Shown: positions 46,445-59,300 of the stretch, one piece after another
How positions within the stretch are numbered: position 1 is the stretch's first letter
Layout of the letters: each line of letters starts with the position of its first letter
Source of the DNA: Camellia lanceoleosa
Lineage: Eukaryota > Streptophyta > Magnoliopsida > Ericales > Theaceae
DNA length: 64,000 bases
NCBI GenBank assembly: GCA_025200525.1
Contig: CM045770.1
Span: 85,894,084 to 85,958,083, forward strand
Reading direction: 5' to 3'
Notes under the pieces: model-generated
Told to the model about the DNA's origin: nothing
Databases searched by the model: none
Seen by the model: only the letters and a program-made list of their open reading frames with translations
Position numbers and translations under genes: made by a program

Positions 46445-47473
46445 TTATTCCTTGGGATTGCCCACCAAGTTTGCTTCAGAGACTACTACACCAAGATTGA
46501 TGTCTGCCACTCCATCAAAAAGATAAAAATCCTCGGTTATGTTGGCTTTTGCTGGCTTTTTTCTTGAACTCCCTCCGTTCTTGCGAACGTGACAATCCTT
46601 AACGCAGTGTCCATCTTTGCTGCACACAAAGCACTTACCTTTGAACCTCTTGTTAAACCCGTTGTTGATCCCTTTGATCTTACTAGTGGATCCTTGTTTG
46701 GGACCATTGCCATCATACTTCCGCTTCTTATTGTTGAACTTTAACCCTTGTTCATGTTCTACAACATTTGCTTTAGCCTGCATGACATGGTTTCCTGACT
46801 TCTTGTCGGAACCACGGTTGTCTTCCTCAATTCAGAGCCGCACTATCAGTTCCTCCAAGTTCATCTCTTTGTGCTTATGCTTTAGATAATTCTTAAATTC
46901 TTTCTAGGATGGTGGCAATTTTTCAATGATTGTCACAACCTGAAAAGATTCATTAAGAACCATCTCTTCTGCATGTATGTCATGGAGAATTAATTGGAGA
47001 TCTTGAACCTAGCCAATAACCGTCTTGGAATCCATCGTTTTAAAATCCAGAAAACAGCCGACAACAAATTTTTTCGTACCGGCATCCTCTGTCTTATATT
47101 TATGATCTAATGATTCCCACAGTTCTTTAGCAGTGTTTTTGACACTATACACATTGTACAATATATTGTCCAATCCATTGAGGATATAATTCCGACATAG
47201 AAAATCACCATGTTTCCATACATCGACGGCGGCAACCACTTGCCGATCAGTTTCTCTCTTATTTAGTGCCGGTGCCTTTTCATGAGTGAAGCGAGCCAAA
47301 TTCAATGTCATAAGATAAAACATCATTTTTTGTTGCCATCTTTTAAAATCATTTCCATTGAATTTTTCTAGCTTCTCTCCATGATTTACCGATACTGAAG
47401 GAGTCATCACTGGCACAACAGGTGTGGGGGTCAGAGTAATAACAGTCTCAGTACTGTTTATTTTTGTTGTCAT
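46445..47473 (-). pseudogene. C2 gag remnant with CCHC zinc knuckle
   Basis: The frame starts with ATG at 47471-47473 and shows [20 protein letters not shown], a typical copia gag start, then [12 protein letters not shown] and [14 protein letters not shown] second frame (46445-46783) holds the zinc knuckle CFVCSKDGHCVKDC (CX2CX4HX4C), then VGNPKE and a TAA stop. The frames are separated by stops near 46790-47008. Gag binds RNA and forms the particle. Confidence 0.85.
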
Positions 47474-47862
47474 AATTCTGACGAAATAAAAAATACCCCA
47501 ATCACAAATTTATATGCAAAAGAATTTACACACAAAATAAACAAAATAATATTTTGTAACAAAATTCCAATGATAAACAGTATATTACTACTATGTTATC
47601 AAAGAAATCATTAAACAGTATATTACTACTATTTAAGAAATTAAACAGTATATTACTACTATTTAATTTCTTGAAACAAAATATTTGTCTATCTATCACA
47701 GAAATAAATAAAAAATCTACTTTAAGATTATTATATCCACAGAGGTATGTGTGTAAATTAAATATATAAATTAAAATAAAAAATAAAATAAAATAATTCA
47801 GAAAATAATTATATAAATTATTTCCCGAATTAAATGCTTATAGAAAATAATGTTGAGGCTTG

Positions 47863-48893
47863 TGTTGGACACAATCTCCTTAAAATAGATTTCGCCCTCA
47901 CTCCGGTACTTCGAGATATAACTGGCATCTACTTCTTAGGATGCAACGACTAACACTTGATTTTACAGCACTATAAAATCAAGTCTGGCGAACCAAACAA
48001 TGCTGTAACTCTTTCTCTTTCTTTTCCTAAAGATAAATGCAGAAACAGATACATGAGCAATAGAGGACGAACAAAAGAAGAAAAGGAAGAAGTCTAAAAA
48101 TTTTTGGATTGAAAATGAATTGCTGGAGTAGACTTTATATAGGCAGATTGGTGGGTGTTCGAACAGGTAGAAAACCTGTTCGGATAGATTGAACATGCAC
48201 CAGCAAATTTGAATCTGTTTGGAACAAATTCAATTTTGAATTCAACTGATCTAAACCTGTGTTGAACCTTTTGAACTGTTCGGGTGGGTTAAACCTGTTA
48301 GGGACATATTTGGGTGAAGAAAAATTTTGGACCAATTAATTTTGAATTTTGAAACCAAAATTAAAAAACAAAAATAAAATACAAAAGTTTTTGGCCCAAA
48401 AAGATAAGTATTGGGCCGGACAAACCCAACCCAACCTTATACCTGGCACCCTCGTCCAAGCCAAGCCCAACCTGCCCGATCGACCGAATAGCGGTGACGC
48501 GTGCGGTTTTAATTTTGGGTCCAATGAGTCTACCTCACTTCACCCATAACCTCACCTTTCCACAAACTTGGGTACCTCTTGGGGCTCATCCCAAGCATCC
48601 CCAGCTAAGGTATATAAACTCATTCAAAACCTCAACCCTTTCCAATGTGGGACAAGCACATTTCACAAATGTGTAGGAAACCCACCAAAAAATTAGTTCC
48701 ACGAACCCGAAAACGCGCATTGAATTCTCATTCATCCAGAAATGGTTTTGAGCAACCAAATACATGAATTTATTCACTACGCGACATTAAATATGAACCC
48801 AATTAGAAACGTTAAAAATAACGCTTGAGTCCCACCTTAATTAATACTCGAAGTTAGCGAAAAATAAAGTTATACAAAAGCCATTTTCCAACA
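47863..48893 (-). repeat. C2 upstream LTR
   Basis: On minus it begins tgttggaaaatggctttt at 48893 and ends ggagattgtgtccaaca at 47863. The terminal part shares words with the C1 LTR end (ggttcgcc, a cctaagaagtagatgcc-like tract, cgaaatctattttaagga). A TATA-like tract, cctatataaag on minus, lies near 48133-48143. Confidence 0.9.
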
Positions 48894-49666
48894 ATATCTT
48901 CAACAAGTTAGAAGATAACATGAACAACAATGAAAACTTGAAGATCCTTCAACTACAACCAACAATACAATAATGATATTTTCAATCATTGTCCTCCAAT
49001 ATATTATAATTAGAAAATTAGAGTGAGGAATAGTATATATATATATGTATGTATGTAAACCCTAAATATAGTAGCAGAAAAATCAACTTGTTTTTGACCA
49101 GCGAAGCACGAGTTGACCCAAAACCCTAGATTGAAACCAAAATCGTTGAAAATAGATGATGGAGAGGGAGTGAAAAAACAGTGATTTTTGGATTAATAGA
49201 TCAAAATTGAAAGAAGAAAACAGAGATCGATTAGTAGTTTAAAGAGAGAGAGAGAGAGAAAGAAAGTACCCTTTAAAAATCGGCGGTGAGGAAGAAGTGA
49301 ACGAGCGGTAAGAGAATAGCAAGCAAGTGGTGAGAAAGCAGCAGCCGACGATCGTGTGTGAGCAGAGTAGAGAGAGATGCGATGTATTTGTGTAAGTGTC
49401 AACCAAACCCTAAAATGAGTCAACAAAATAGAGACACACACATATATAGACAGGGATATAATAGTAATTTTACTTCGGGAGGAAAATGAGGCCGGGATCG
49501 GGGTCGAGGCTGGGAAACGTATTACCGTCCCCGACCTGAAAATCATTAGCGATTCATTTTCGAATACCATCCCTGAGCCGTCAGGGGTATTTTTCGGGAA
49601 AAAACTGCTCTAATCGGGGTTGGGAGGGTGGGTAACCGTCAGGCTGGGTTCAAATTGCCATCCCTA
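48894..49666 (-). other. Promoter and leader side of hAT A
   Basis: No coding segment was recognised. Joining 48894 to 37804 across the copia insertion gives continuous leader or intron sequence upstream of the BED zinc finger. The last 230 bp are the subterminal region shared with element B. A (GA)-rich patch lies near 49242-49265. Confidence 0.5.
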
Positions 49667-50564
49667 CTAATCCATATCTTTATACCTTTACATCTCCTTG
49701 TACTTTTCTTATATATTTGAATCTAAACTTACATTGATAATTCGAATCGTCTATCTTGTAAATTTCACAATAAAAGTCATTAAAGCAAAATAACTTTATC
49801 GGTTAAGTATAAACACATGAATAAATCACATTTTATTCTATAAAATGAACAATATATAATTATAACCTTAAACTATTCATTTTATAATTAAAAAAAATAT
49901 GATTTGTTTATGTTTTTACAATTATATGATAAAACTGATTTTTTACATGAATAACTTTTATTGTGAGATCTGTAAGACAGATGGTTTAAATTATCGATGC
50001 GGGTCCATATTAGAGCCCACAAGATAAGTACGGAGAGGTATGGAGAGATAAGATACAAAGGGGATTTATCTCAAAAGGTATACATGTACAAATAACTTTT
50101 CTCTAAAGTACAGTTCACTAATAAATTGTGTAAAATCTTTCTATTTACGTGTATTTTGTTGTATTTAATTTTGTGATTATTTTTATATTTGTAGCAAATT
50201 TGTTTCAAAGATATAGTTTACGAACACAGAAGCGAACACAGAATGTACAGAAAAATGTTAGAAATCTCAAAATTTTATCAAATTTGATATCCAATATCTC
50301 ACATAGGTACTCAAATGAGTTGACAAGTTTTTTCAAAAATACACCCCATTGACAAACTCTAATCCCGTTTGGCAAGATTGTTGGGACAAATTTAACCACT
50401 GAAAACAATAGTCTATAAAAAGTTAATAAAACAAAATATCATATCCAAATCGTAATTATTTTATTTTTTCTCTCACAAAACTACAAAAAAATTAAATGTT
50501 CACCCCAAACAGAACTTTTTTAATTAGGCTAAAACAACAAAAAAATCAAGTTAAAAAATTTCTT
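49667..50564. other. No gene recognised; AT-rich spacer
   Basis: No element borders or coding segments could be supported. Confidence 0.5.
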
Positions 50565-50573
50565 CCCAAATAA

Positions 50574-50828
50574 GGGTAATGCTATAGTGTGCAACTTACA
50601 CCTTACACCTTTTTGTGTTCACTTACACCTTACACTTACACCTTTTTTACCTTGCACTTACACCTTTTGTGTAAGTGGCACATGGTGTGCAACTTATACA
50701 TTTCATTTATACCTTTCACTTACACTTGCACCTTACATTTACACCTTACACTTACACCTTTTGTGTGAGTGGCACATGGTGTGCAACCCACTTACACCTT
50801 TTGTGGGTTGCACACCTAAGAAAACTCC
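50574..50828. mobile_element. 255-bp Mutator-like MITE with 9-bp TSD and internal CTTACACC repeats
   Basis: It is flanked by cccaaataa at 50565-50573 and 50829-50837. The left end is gggtaatgctatagtgtgca; the right end read on minus is ggagttttcttaggtgtgca. The inside is made of repeated cttacacctt and tgtgtaagtggcacatggtg words, with the last occurring twice. There is no coding capacity; the 100-residue plus frame is repeat peptide. Confidence 0.8.
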
Positions 50829-50837
50829 CCCAAATAA

Positions 50838-51187
50838 AGGCTCTCTAAAATCTTATTTCTTCATGGATATTCTATGTCTAATTTTATAATCGTGTTTATT
50901 GTAGAACTACAATTTTCAAAACATATAATTTTGAGATATGATTATATAGCTAAGACCAAGTTAAGAAGCATGGTTAACTATTCTCAATCTCCAAATCTCT
51001 TTAACCCTTCTACCTAAAACACTTACTGGATTATTGAAAATTTCAAAATATAAGGAAAGAAGTCCCCCCTCCCCCCCCAAAAAAAAAAAAAAACAATTTG
51101 AGTGTGATGAAAATTGAATGGAAAAATTGTATGAATTTGGATTCCATATTAATATAATCTTGAAAGTATTTTTTTTTTAAAGATTTT
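50838..51187. other. No gene recognised; spacer between MITEs
   Basis: AT-rich sequence with a short poly-C/poly-A run near 51065-51095. Confidence 0.5.
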
Positions 51188-51488
51188 TAGTATGGGATTG
51201 GACTGTCTCCAGTCATTTTTGGATCTTGTTTTGATAATTTAAACCGTTTACATTTTAGATTTCGTTGAGTACATTATCCTTATAAAAAATCAAGTCAATC
51301 AAATAACGAAAATCATGTAGATGGTGAGAAAATAAACGATTCATACAAAATTGATTTAAACACGTGATTTCCATTATTTGATTGATTTGATTTTTTACAG
51401 GGATGATGTACTCAACGAACCTTAATATCTGAACGGTTGGATTATCGAAACGGGAACCCACAAATGAACTCACTAAGCCCAACAGTAT
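51188..51488. mobile_element. Hairpin MITE (same family as 42153 and 60052)
   Basis: Inverted halves: ttttgataatttaaaccgtt near 51230, and ttcgataatccaaccgttc when 51435-51455 is read on minus. Both are followed by a cgttgagtaca word (51261-51272 and 51408-51418 read on minus) and an inner gatttgattttttacaggg / tccttataaaaaatcaagtc pair. Borders are approximate. Confidence 0.65.
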
Positions 51489-52039
51489 CTCTCTAGTCTC
51501 CCGTCCGATGGAGGATTTGAGAGAAGCCATGGCCTTTAGCCTTTGTTCGAGAAGAACATTTTTAACTTGACTTTTTGATTTTTTTGACTATTTTGATCTA
51601 ATTAAAAAAGGTTCAATTTGGAATAAACTTTTAATTTTTTTTATAATTTTATGAAAAAAATATAAAATAATTATAATTTAAATATAAAATTTTTTATTAA
51701 CTTTTTAATTTATTTTATTTTTGAATAAATTAAATTAATCTCAACCATCAGCCAAACAAAACCTAAGTCATTACTAATTTTAAAGGAACAATGCTATAGA
51801 CTATTAATTTGCCATCACTAATCCCACTACCAGTAAGGCACTACAGGAAATGCCACTTTTGGCGACCAAAATATTGGTCGCCAAAAGCCCCATGTTTGGT
51901 CGCCGAAACCAATTATCGACTAATATTTTTTGTCGCTAAAGTCGTCGCCTATAACCTGTCGGCGATAGTATTGGCGACTAAACTATTTTTGGTCGCTGAA
52001 AATGAACGTTTTGGCTACTAAACTCGGTTAGTCGGCAAA

Positions 52040-52225
52040 GGTTATCTTTTGGCGACTAAAATATTAGTCGCCAAAAGTGAACATTCGGCTACCAAACTCT
52101 GAATAGTCGGGAAAGGGTATGTTTTGGCGACTAAATATTTAGTCGCCAAAAGTGAACATTCGGCTACCAAACTCTGAGTAGTCAGGAAAGGGTATGTTTT
52201 GGCGACTAAATATTTAGTCTCCAAA
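52040..52225. repeat. CACTA left subterminal repeat
   Basis: A unit of about 75 bp containing ttagtcgccaaaagtgaaca, then ttcggctaccaaactctga, is present in two near-identical copies. The minus frame over it (LVAKTYPF repeats) is an artefact. Confidence 0.8.
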
Positions 52226-54976
52226 AGTGTTAAATTAAAATAAAATAGATTTTCAGCGACTAAAACTTTTTGTCGGGAATAAGTTTTTAGTCACAACATT
52301 ACTACATTTAGGGACTAAAGAATTTAGTCGCCTTAAATTTTATTTTACATTTTATTAACCTTTTGGCTACTAACCATTTGGTAGCCAAAAGTCTTCATTT
52401 ATTTTTGGATTCTTGGATTCTTTATGGCTACCAAATATTTAGTCACTAACAAATTCACTTTTTTTTTTTTTTTTCAATTAACATCAAATTGTATACAAAT
52501 CAAATAATTGTATACAAATCAAATCAAATTGTATACAAAAATTAATTCAATTAACATCAAATTGTATACAAATCAAATAAATCCAACCCAAAATAATAAT
52601 TCCATACAAACACCATCAAATACAATCCAACCCAAATTGTATACATTTTTTCTGTGAATTCCGATGGAATTCAGCAGACAATTTTCATCTAAAATAAATT
52701 GAACTCATCTACAATATGTCAATTAATATGCAGTGCCATTGGATATCATATAGTTCGCCATAAATAGCACCAACACTAGAATTATGCAGATTCTAACATG
52801 TTCACAGCATGCATTGGACTTCTTTATAGCAATGGACTTCAAAGTAAACACATGGTTATAACTGGGGTGCTGTTGAAGTTGATGAATTTCATCTCTAGAT
52901 TATCACCTTGAAAAGTCCACCCTGAACAAGTGCAAAAGAAACAGAGAGCGATGAGAGAGAGCGAAAGAGATAGAGAGTAAATTTAGTAAGTAAAATTAGT
53001 AAGTAAATTTTGACATACATTGGAGAGTAGATGAAAATTTTGACATACATTGGAGAGTAAATTTTGACATGCATCCTTGGTAAATTTTGACATGCATACA
53101 GATGGACACCGTAAATTATCTCTAATTCCAAAATCCTATATCTATAAAATAATCCTATATCTGTATCTACCATTAGTTTATATAATCTGAATGAAAAATT
53201 ATTATTATTAATATTTATATAATTTATCATTAATTTACCATTAGTTTTTGAATGTTACATTCATATTTTAGCCAAACATACAGTGTTTGGATCTTGGGAA
53301 AAGAAAATGAAAATAAATAAATAAAATCTTCTCTTATCCATTTCTTGAGGATTAACAACAAAAATTACACAAACCCAATTGTGACTAATAATTATATATA
53401 ATAAAAAAACAAAACCCATAGATTTCAATGACAAATCAATAACTAAATATGAAGCAATATTAGTACCAAGTCGTTAAAAACTCACTCTTTCTCCATATGA
53501 AATCAATAATGAACACACGCACTGAGTATAACCAAGTCCTTAAAAAAATTCTGAAAACAATTTGTCATATATAACTACATATGACATGTCCTATATAAAG
53601 ATTGTCCTATATAAACATTCAGAGACTTAGTAAATGAATAACACAAGTTAACGAAATCAATACCAAAAACAATTGAAGTTGAAGAGACTTAGTAAATTGA
53701 CATTATTAAGTCCCATTTAAACATTCAGATCGAGCATCCAAGTTAAACACTAAACCCCAAATTGAAAAGCCCCAAATTTTGAAATTGGAAAACCCTAGAC
53801 CCTAATTTTTAAATTGAAAAGCCTCAAATCAAAACTCAAAACCCTAATATCTGAACATGGACCTGAAATTGGGCGGTGGAAGGGAGAGGTGAGAGAGCTC
53901 CGGCCGGAGGGAGAGGGGAGACGGCTCCGTTTGCTTCGTTTGAGGGTCTTCGTCGAGCGGAGGGAGAAGCCAATACGAACCGGGCTGCGAAGAAGGTAAC
54001 TCTGAAGGACTGCTCTTCGCTCTGAAGGACTGCTCTCTCTCTCCAGCCGTGTTGTAGTTGTTGCTCTGTTTTTCCCCCCTCTTTTGCTTTAGGCAAAATT
54101 TAAGGAGGGAATTTTAATTTAGCCAAAATTTTGGACGGTTTGTTTTAAATATTGAGAATAAATTTCAATTTAGGACAAAATTTTCTAGTAAAATTTGATT
54201 TGGCCTTAATTTATATATTTTTTAATTTTTATTATTTATGTTCATAATTTTATCTTTATTAAAGTTTAATTAATATATATAATAAAAAAATAAATTAAGA
54301 GAATTTTTTGATTTTAACCAATAATCCGGTATAGAAACGTCTCCCTCCAAATTTAAATTAACAATAGTGTTTGATTATTGTTAACCGTGTATAACGTAAA
54401 AATAATTTAAAAAAGTTGAAAAAATTAATTATTAAAAAATTAAGAAAAAATTTAAAATCTGAAATAATATCAATAAGTCACACAAATAATTGGGATATTT
54501 TGTCTTTTATTAGTACTGGTAATAATATTGAAAAATTTATTGAAATGAAAAATAATTGGGATATTTTGTCTTTTATTTGTGAATTTTGATTTATTCTTAA
54601 TTTATTAGTGTTATTGAAATATGATGATGTAAAAAGTACAAATAGTTTAATTGTACTTTTCATCTAAAAATAATAGTCTATTTTCAGAATTTAATTTCTT
54701 TTTATAATACAATTATTTCATTTTAAAAATTACCTTTTCATAGTATATTTTTTTAGAAATATCAATTGTCATAATTGTAAATTTTTTATTATTAATGGAT
54801 TTAAAAAAATGACAAAATAAGAAATTCATATTATTTTAATAATTAATTTTTTTTAAAAATTAATATTTTTGGATGGTGGGTGTACAACCTCTTAATAAAA
54901 AAAAATATAAATATAAATAAAAATAGGTTTACAAAGATTAAAAATATAAATAAAAGATTAAAAATTAATTTTTTTC

Positions 54977-55500
54977 ATTTTTATTCGGCTACCAAAGATT
55001 TAGTAGCCGAAAGTAGGTTTTTAGCGACTAAAATAAATTTGGTCGCCGAAAATTGACATTTGGTGACCAAAACTTTGGTTAGGAAAGATTAAAAATTAAT
55101 TTTTTTTTATTTTCATTCGGCTACCAAAGATTTAGTAGCCGAAAGTAGGATTTTAGCGACTAAAATAATTTTGGTCGCCGAAACTTGACATTTGGCGACC
55201 AAAACTTTGGTCAGGAAAGATTAAAAATTAATTTTTTCATTTTCATTCGGCTATCAAAGATTTAGTAGCCGAAAGTAGGTTTTTAGCGACTAAAATAAAT
55301 TTGGTCGCCGAAACTTGACATTTGGCAACCAAAAGTTTGGTCGGGAAAGATTAAAAATTAATTTTTTTTTTTATTTTCATTCGGCTACCAAAGATTTAGT
55401 AGCCGAAAGTAGGTTTTTAGCGACTAAAATATATTTGGTCACCGAAACTGACATTTGGCGACCAAAAATTTGGTCGGCAAAGATTAAAAATTAATTTTTT
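54977..55500. repeat. CACTA right subterminal tandem repeat, 4 copies
   Basis: Four imperfect units of about 120-145 bp each hold attcggctaccaaagattta, then gtagccgaaagtaggttttt, then a gcgactaaaataaatttggt tract and a gacatttggcgaccaaaa tract. They lie close to the right terminus. Confidence 0.85.
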
Positions 55501-55818
55501 TATTTTCATTCGGCTACTAAACAATTTAGTAGCTAAAGGTACCTCTACGGCTACTAAATTTTTTTTTAGTCGCCAATTGTGATATGTTTAGCTACTAAAA
55601 ATTTTTTTAGTCGCCAATTGTAATATCTTTAGCTACTAAATTTTTTTTAGTAGCCAATAATCAACATTCCGCTACTAAAAAAAATTAGTAGCTAAAAAGT
55701 TGACTTTTCCAGACTAAAATTATTTTTGGTAGCCAATTTCATGACTTTTGGCGACTAAATTGGTTTTGGTAGCTAAAAGTGGTCAGAAAAAATATTTTTT
55801 CTTGTAGTGAGGTGACAA

Positions 55819-55849
<31 letters not shown>

Positions 55850-55928
55850 CTGTGACAGTAGATGAGACCTATTATCACCTCATCAGGGCTACCATTAATT
55901 AGTGATATAAAGTTTCTCGATTTTAAAG

Positions 55929-56320
55929 AGGGGATTCCGTGCAAGGAAACCAGAAAGGTCCTATCGATTCCGTTATCTGGACCAACGAAAACAAAAATCC
56001 CATAAAAAATAAATAAATAAAATAAATTTAATCTACTTGGTCAAACTAGTGTGAGAGAGACGGAGAGAGAGCGCTAGTTAAGACCTTCACCGGTGCAGCC
56101 ATTACTGCTTTACAAGCCCAAGTCTCGTGGACAGGGAGAGAGAGAGAGAGAGAGAAACGTCGGCGTTGAACATGTCTTTGCTTTCTTAGTACGTGGACCA
56201 TGTCATTGATCTTCTTTACTTTGCTTTTACATAATCCATATTTAAGAACCCATCTGTCTCTCTCTCTCTCTCCCTCCTTCAGTGGTTCTCAATAATCTCT
56301 CTTGAAAAAGTCTTTAAAGT
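55929..56320 (+). promoter_or_regulatory. Promoter and 5' untranslated region of the MLO3-like gene
   Basis: This stretch separates the last MITE from the MLO start codon. It contains GA repeats (about 56138-56154), CT repeats (about 56252-56272), and a TATA-like catatttaagaac near 56237-56249, about 75 bp before the ATG. CT-rich 5' untranslated regions are common in plants. The transcription start is not determined. Confidence 0.4.
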
Positions 56321-59300
56321 ATGGCCGCCGAAGATGGTGGTGGAGGAGGAGGAGGAGAAGGAGGAGGAGGAGGGGTGAGTACCCCTCGGACTCTTCAAGT
56401 AACACCCACTTGGGCTGTAGCAACTGTTATCTTCATATTCATCTTCCTTGGCATTTTCATTGAATACTTGATCCATGTCCTCGGCCATGTAAGTAACAAC
56501 CAGTTTATTAAAAACTTAGGACAAATTGTATCAGCAGTCCTCGTATTATTATTATTTTTTTTTGTACTTGTATTGTTTTAATTCTTATAATTTTAATTGG
56601 TTCGATTTTGATAAATTTTAGATTTTATCAATTTAGTTCAATTGATAACACCTGTTAAGATTTTTGACGAAAAATTATTAACTTACTTTATGTTTTGATG
56701 TTATGCTTTTTTTTTTTTTGGGGAGATTGAATATAGGCTAATTTGTGCTTTGTAATTTGATGTAGTGGCTAAAGAAACATAGAAAGAATGCAGTGTCTGA
56801 GGCAGTAGAGAAGCTAAAGTCAGGTTTGTTTCAATAATTTTTTGCCTAACTTCTTGTAAAGGTGTGTTTGGATTCAACTTCATGGAAGAGTTGCTTCCAC
56901 TTCTAATCCTTATAACAATTAATCAAATTAAGCTAATCTTGAATGCTTCCCTCATGTTGCATCCAAACATAACCTTATAATTTTGCTCCCTCTTTTACTT
57001 ATTTGTTTTTGTTATTAGAAACATTATATCCCAAAAAAAGCAGATATATAAACCAAAAAAATATACATAATGGTGTGATTGCATTAGAATTGACCATTTT
57101 AAAACAAAATTTCTATTAAAATAACATTTAATTACAAAATAATACTCCCACATCCTTATGACAAATTTCCTATAAAATTCTATATAAATTGCATTTTCTT
57201 AAAAAAAAAAAAAAAAGAGAAGTGTAATGATTTACAAATAAAAATATATATAAGAAATTTGTCATCAAAAAGATTCTCAAAATTTTAAATATATGGTATA
57301 AATTTAAAGTATAGATGGATCACACATGAGGAATCTGATTCTCACATTTTAAATTTTAGACTTTTTTTCTAAATACGTAGCATTTTAAACCCGTTTTTCA
57401 TATTTGATTAATTTTTTTGGGTAAATTGAATAGAGTTTGTGGTTGGGTGCAGTGTTGATGCAGTTGGGGTTCATGTCACTAACACTGGCAATAACTCGAA
57501 GGGGTATTGTCAAAATCTGCATACCAAACAGTGTTGCTGATTCCATGCTTCCATGCCGAAAATTCATCCCTGAACCAAAAACAACCAATGCACTCGGCTT
57601 CTCATATGATCATCCTCCTATTTGGGCACCAAACGCATTTCAACATTTGGAGAGAAAATTGGAATCCCATTCTCCTTCTCCTATCTTAGATCATTGTGGT
57701 TCTAAAGTAATTGTACTGATTTTTTTACATTAATTTGATTGTTTTACAGTGTTGAAAAGTTGATGTTTTGGTCGATCTATGCGTCCTCGTAACAGTTTCT
57801 CTATTTACACACAAATCAATTACACTGATTTTGTAATCGATTTTTGTTTTCTTAGACTTTTTCTCTCTGTAATGATTTTTTTATTTTTTTTGGCAGGGAA
57901 TGACACCTCTCATATCGGTTCCAGGGACAGTTCAGCTGAGTATCTTCATCTTTGTATTAGCAGTAATGCAGATTGTGTACAGTATTGCCACAATGGCTTT
58001 AGGAAGGGCCAAGGTACAAATTCCATTATCTAGTAAATGCATTCTAATCTTTTGACTCAAATTTATATCAAATTTAAATTTAAATGAAAATCACTCAATA
58101 CACATTCCAATTCATGATTCAAACTGAAATCCAAATTGAGTTTTACTTAAAATTTTTCCCAAATTAAGAGCGATTCAAATATTTACTCAAAATTTATCAC
58201 TCTACCACTAATGAAGTTTTAGTCAAATTTATAGTTAAATATGAGTTTGCTCAATATGGAGTGATTCATTTAAATAAAAATTTTACTCATATTGTTCGTA
58301 AGATCTAGACATGATCTTATGAAAATCTTGTAATTTTTTTTATTCATGTATTTTCTTTAATGTAAGTATTAAAAATCTCGTTTGAGCTCAGCTTGTTTAT
58401 TAATGAATGAGGTCGTGCTCGATTTTTAAGCTCATTTATTAATTGAGCCGAATTCGAGTAGTTCTAAGTTTGGCTCGATAAGGCTTGTAAATATAAAGAA
58501 AATTAATATTTACTTTTGATAATATATCAAATAATTCTTTTATAATTTATTTTATTTTTCTATTTGTGTAAATTTACATATTTGATTGATGAAATTTATT
58601 ATTATTTTCTTTATATAAGCATTCTTGTATATTTTATTCATAATTTTCTATTTTTTCATCTTAATAACTAAATTAATTTAAGTTAATTTTTTTTCAAGCT
58701 CGAGCTCGAGTTTGAATGCTCGAGCTCAATTATTTAAGCTTAACTTGAACTTAGCTAAAGCTAAAACTCAACTAATTCTTAATAAACAAATTTAAACACT
58801 CAAAGTTTCACTCAACCCATTTGCCATTCTAAGGCTACGTTTGGAAAGCCAAGTTTGGGGTTTTTTTTTGGCTATTTTAACCACAAAAAATAAAATAAAT
58901 TTTTTAACCCAATAAGATAAAATATCACATCACATTTATAATCATTACATTCTTCCTCTCACAAAAAAGTAAAAAAATAAAAAAAAATCAAAAATCTTTT
59001 CCAAATGAAATTTTTTAGTCCTGAGTTAAAATAGTCAAAAAAATCAAAAAATCAACCCACTTTCCAAACCAACCCAAAGTTGCAATGTTACAAATGAATG
59101 TGACTAAAAAAAATATGCAATCATCCATTTGTGTGGATTTCATTGAGCGCCCACTATGCATGTCCGTAGATTCTCTTCATTGCATAATACAAATTTTTAA
59201 TAAATTATAAATACATTTTTTAAAATTTACTTAAAATATAAATTATTCTTAATAATTTTAGAAATTACATTTCACTCTTTCAAATTTTTAATCGTATAAT

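Larger units (their letters stand above)
37810..48893 (-). mobile_element. Ty1/copia LTR retrotransposon C2, split by hAT D
   Basis: The upstream LTR (minus orientation) is 47863-48893, 1031 bp, with tgttggac and ccaaca ends. The downstream LTR is 37810-38655, only 846 bp. The purine tract read on minus, gtgggggat, lies at 38656-38664. A 5-bp repeat, atatc, is found at 37805-37809 and 48894-48898. Domains read on minus: gag, CCHC knuckle, protease, integrase, reverse transcriptase, RNase H. C2 is related to C1 in protein motifs and 3' untranslated sequence, but most LTR sequence differs, so it is another subfamily. The hAT D insertion separates the last 240 bp of its internal region from the rest. 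Confidence 0.9.
32917..49666 (-). mobile_element. hAT element A, host of several nested insertions
   Basis: The left end begins taggaatgtcaacggg; the right end read on minus begins tagggatggcaatttg. The flanking 8-mers tctctcca and ctaatcca share only their last four bases, as expected for an old TSD. A degenerate hAT transposase lies on the minus strand (33956-37230). Its promoter and leader side is separated from it by copia C2 and lies at 48894-49666. Subtracting the nested elements B and C2 leaves about 4.6 kb, a normal autonomous hAT length. The same terminal sequences recur in the nested element B, which supports the borders. Confidence 0.75.
51839..55809. mobile_element. Non-autonomous CACTA (En/Spm) transposon, 3.97 kb
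   Basis: It begins CACTACAGGAAATG and, read from the right end on minus, begins CACTACAAGAAAAAAT. It is flanked by the 3-bp TSD agg at 51836-51838 and 55810-55812, as CACTA elements require. Both subterminal regions are dense in ggcgactaaa, ggtcgccaaa, gctaccaaa and tttagtagcc words in both orientations; such repeats bind the transposon-encoded protein in known CACTA systems. No transposase frame was found, so it would depend on a relative elsewhere. A GC-richer remnant at 53860-54070 has no recognisable product. Confidence 0.92.
51786..55919. mobile_element. Mutator-like MITE split by a CACTA element
   Basis: The flanks attttaaag (51777-51785) and attttaaag (55920-55928) form a perfect 9-bp TSD. 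The left end is gaacaatgctatagactatt; the right end read on minus is cgagaaactttatatcacta. Without the CACTA insertion the element is about 160 bp. It belongs with the MITEs at 15338 and 50574 by its AATGCTATAG terminus. Confidence 0.75.

Noticed and set aside
49060..49080. accctaaat-like words considered as interstitial telomere repeats
   Set aside because: Only single copies occur; there is no tandem array.
53814..54096. Short GC-rich frames on both strands inside the CACTA element
   Set aside because: There is no recognisable domain, no transposase motif, and the two strands are mutual shadows.
56279..56488. Minus frame of 69 residues opposite MLO exon 1
   Set aside because: It is the antisense shadow of the glycine-rich exon (Ser-rich peptide).
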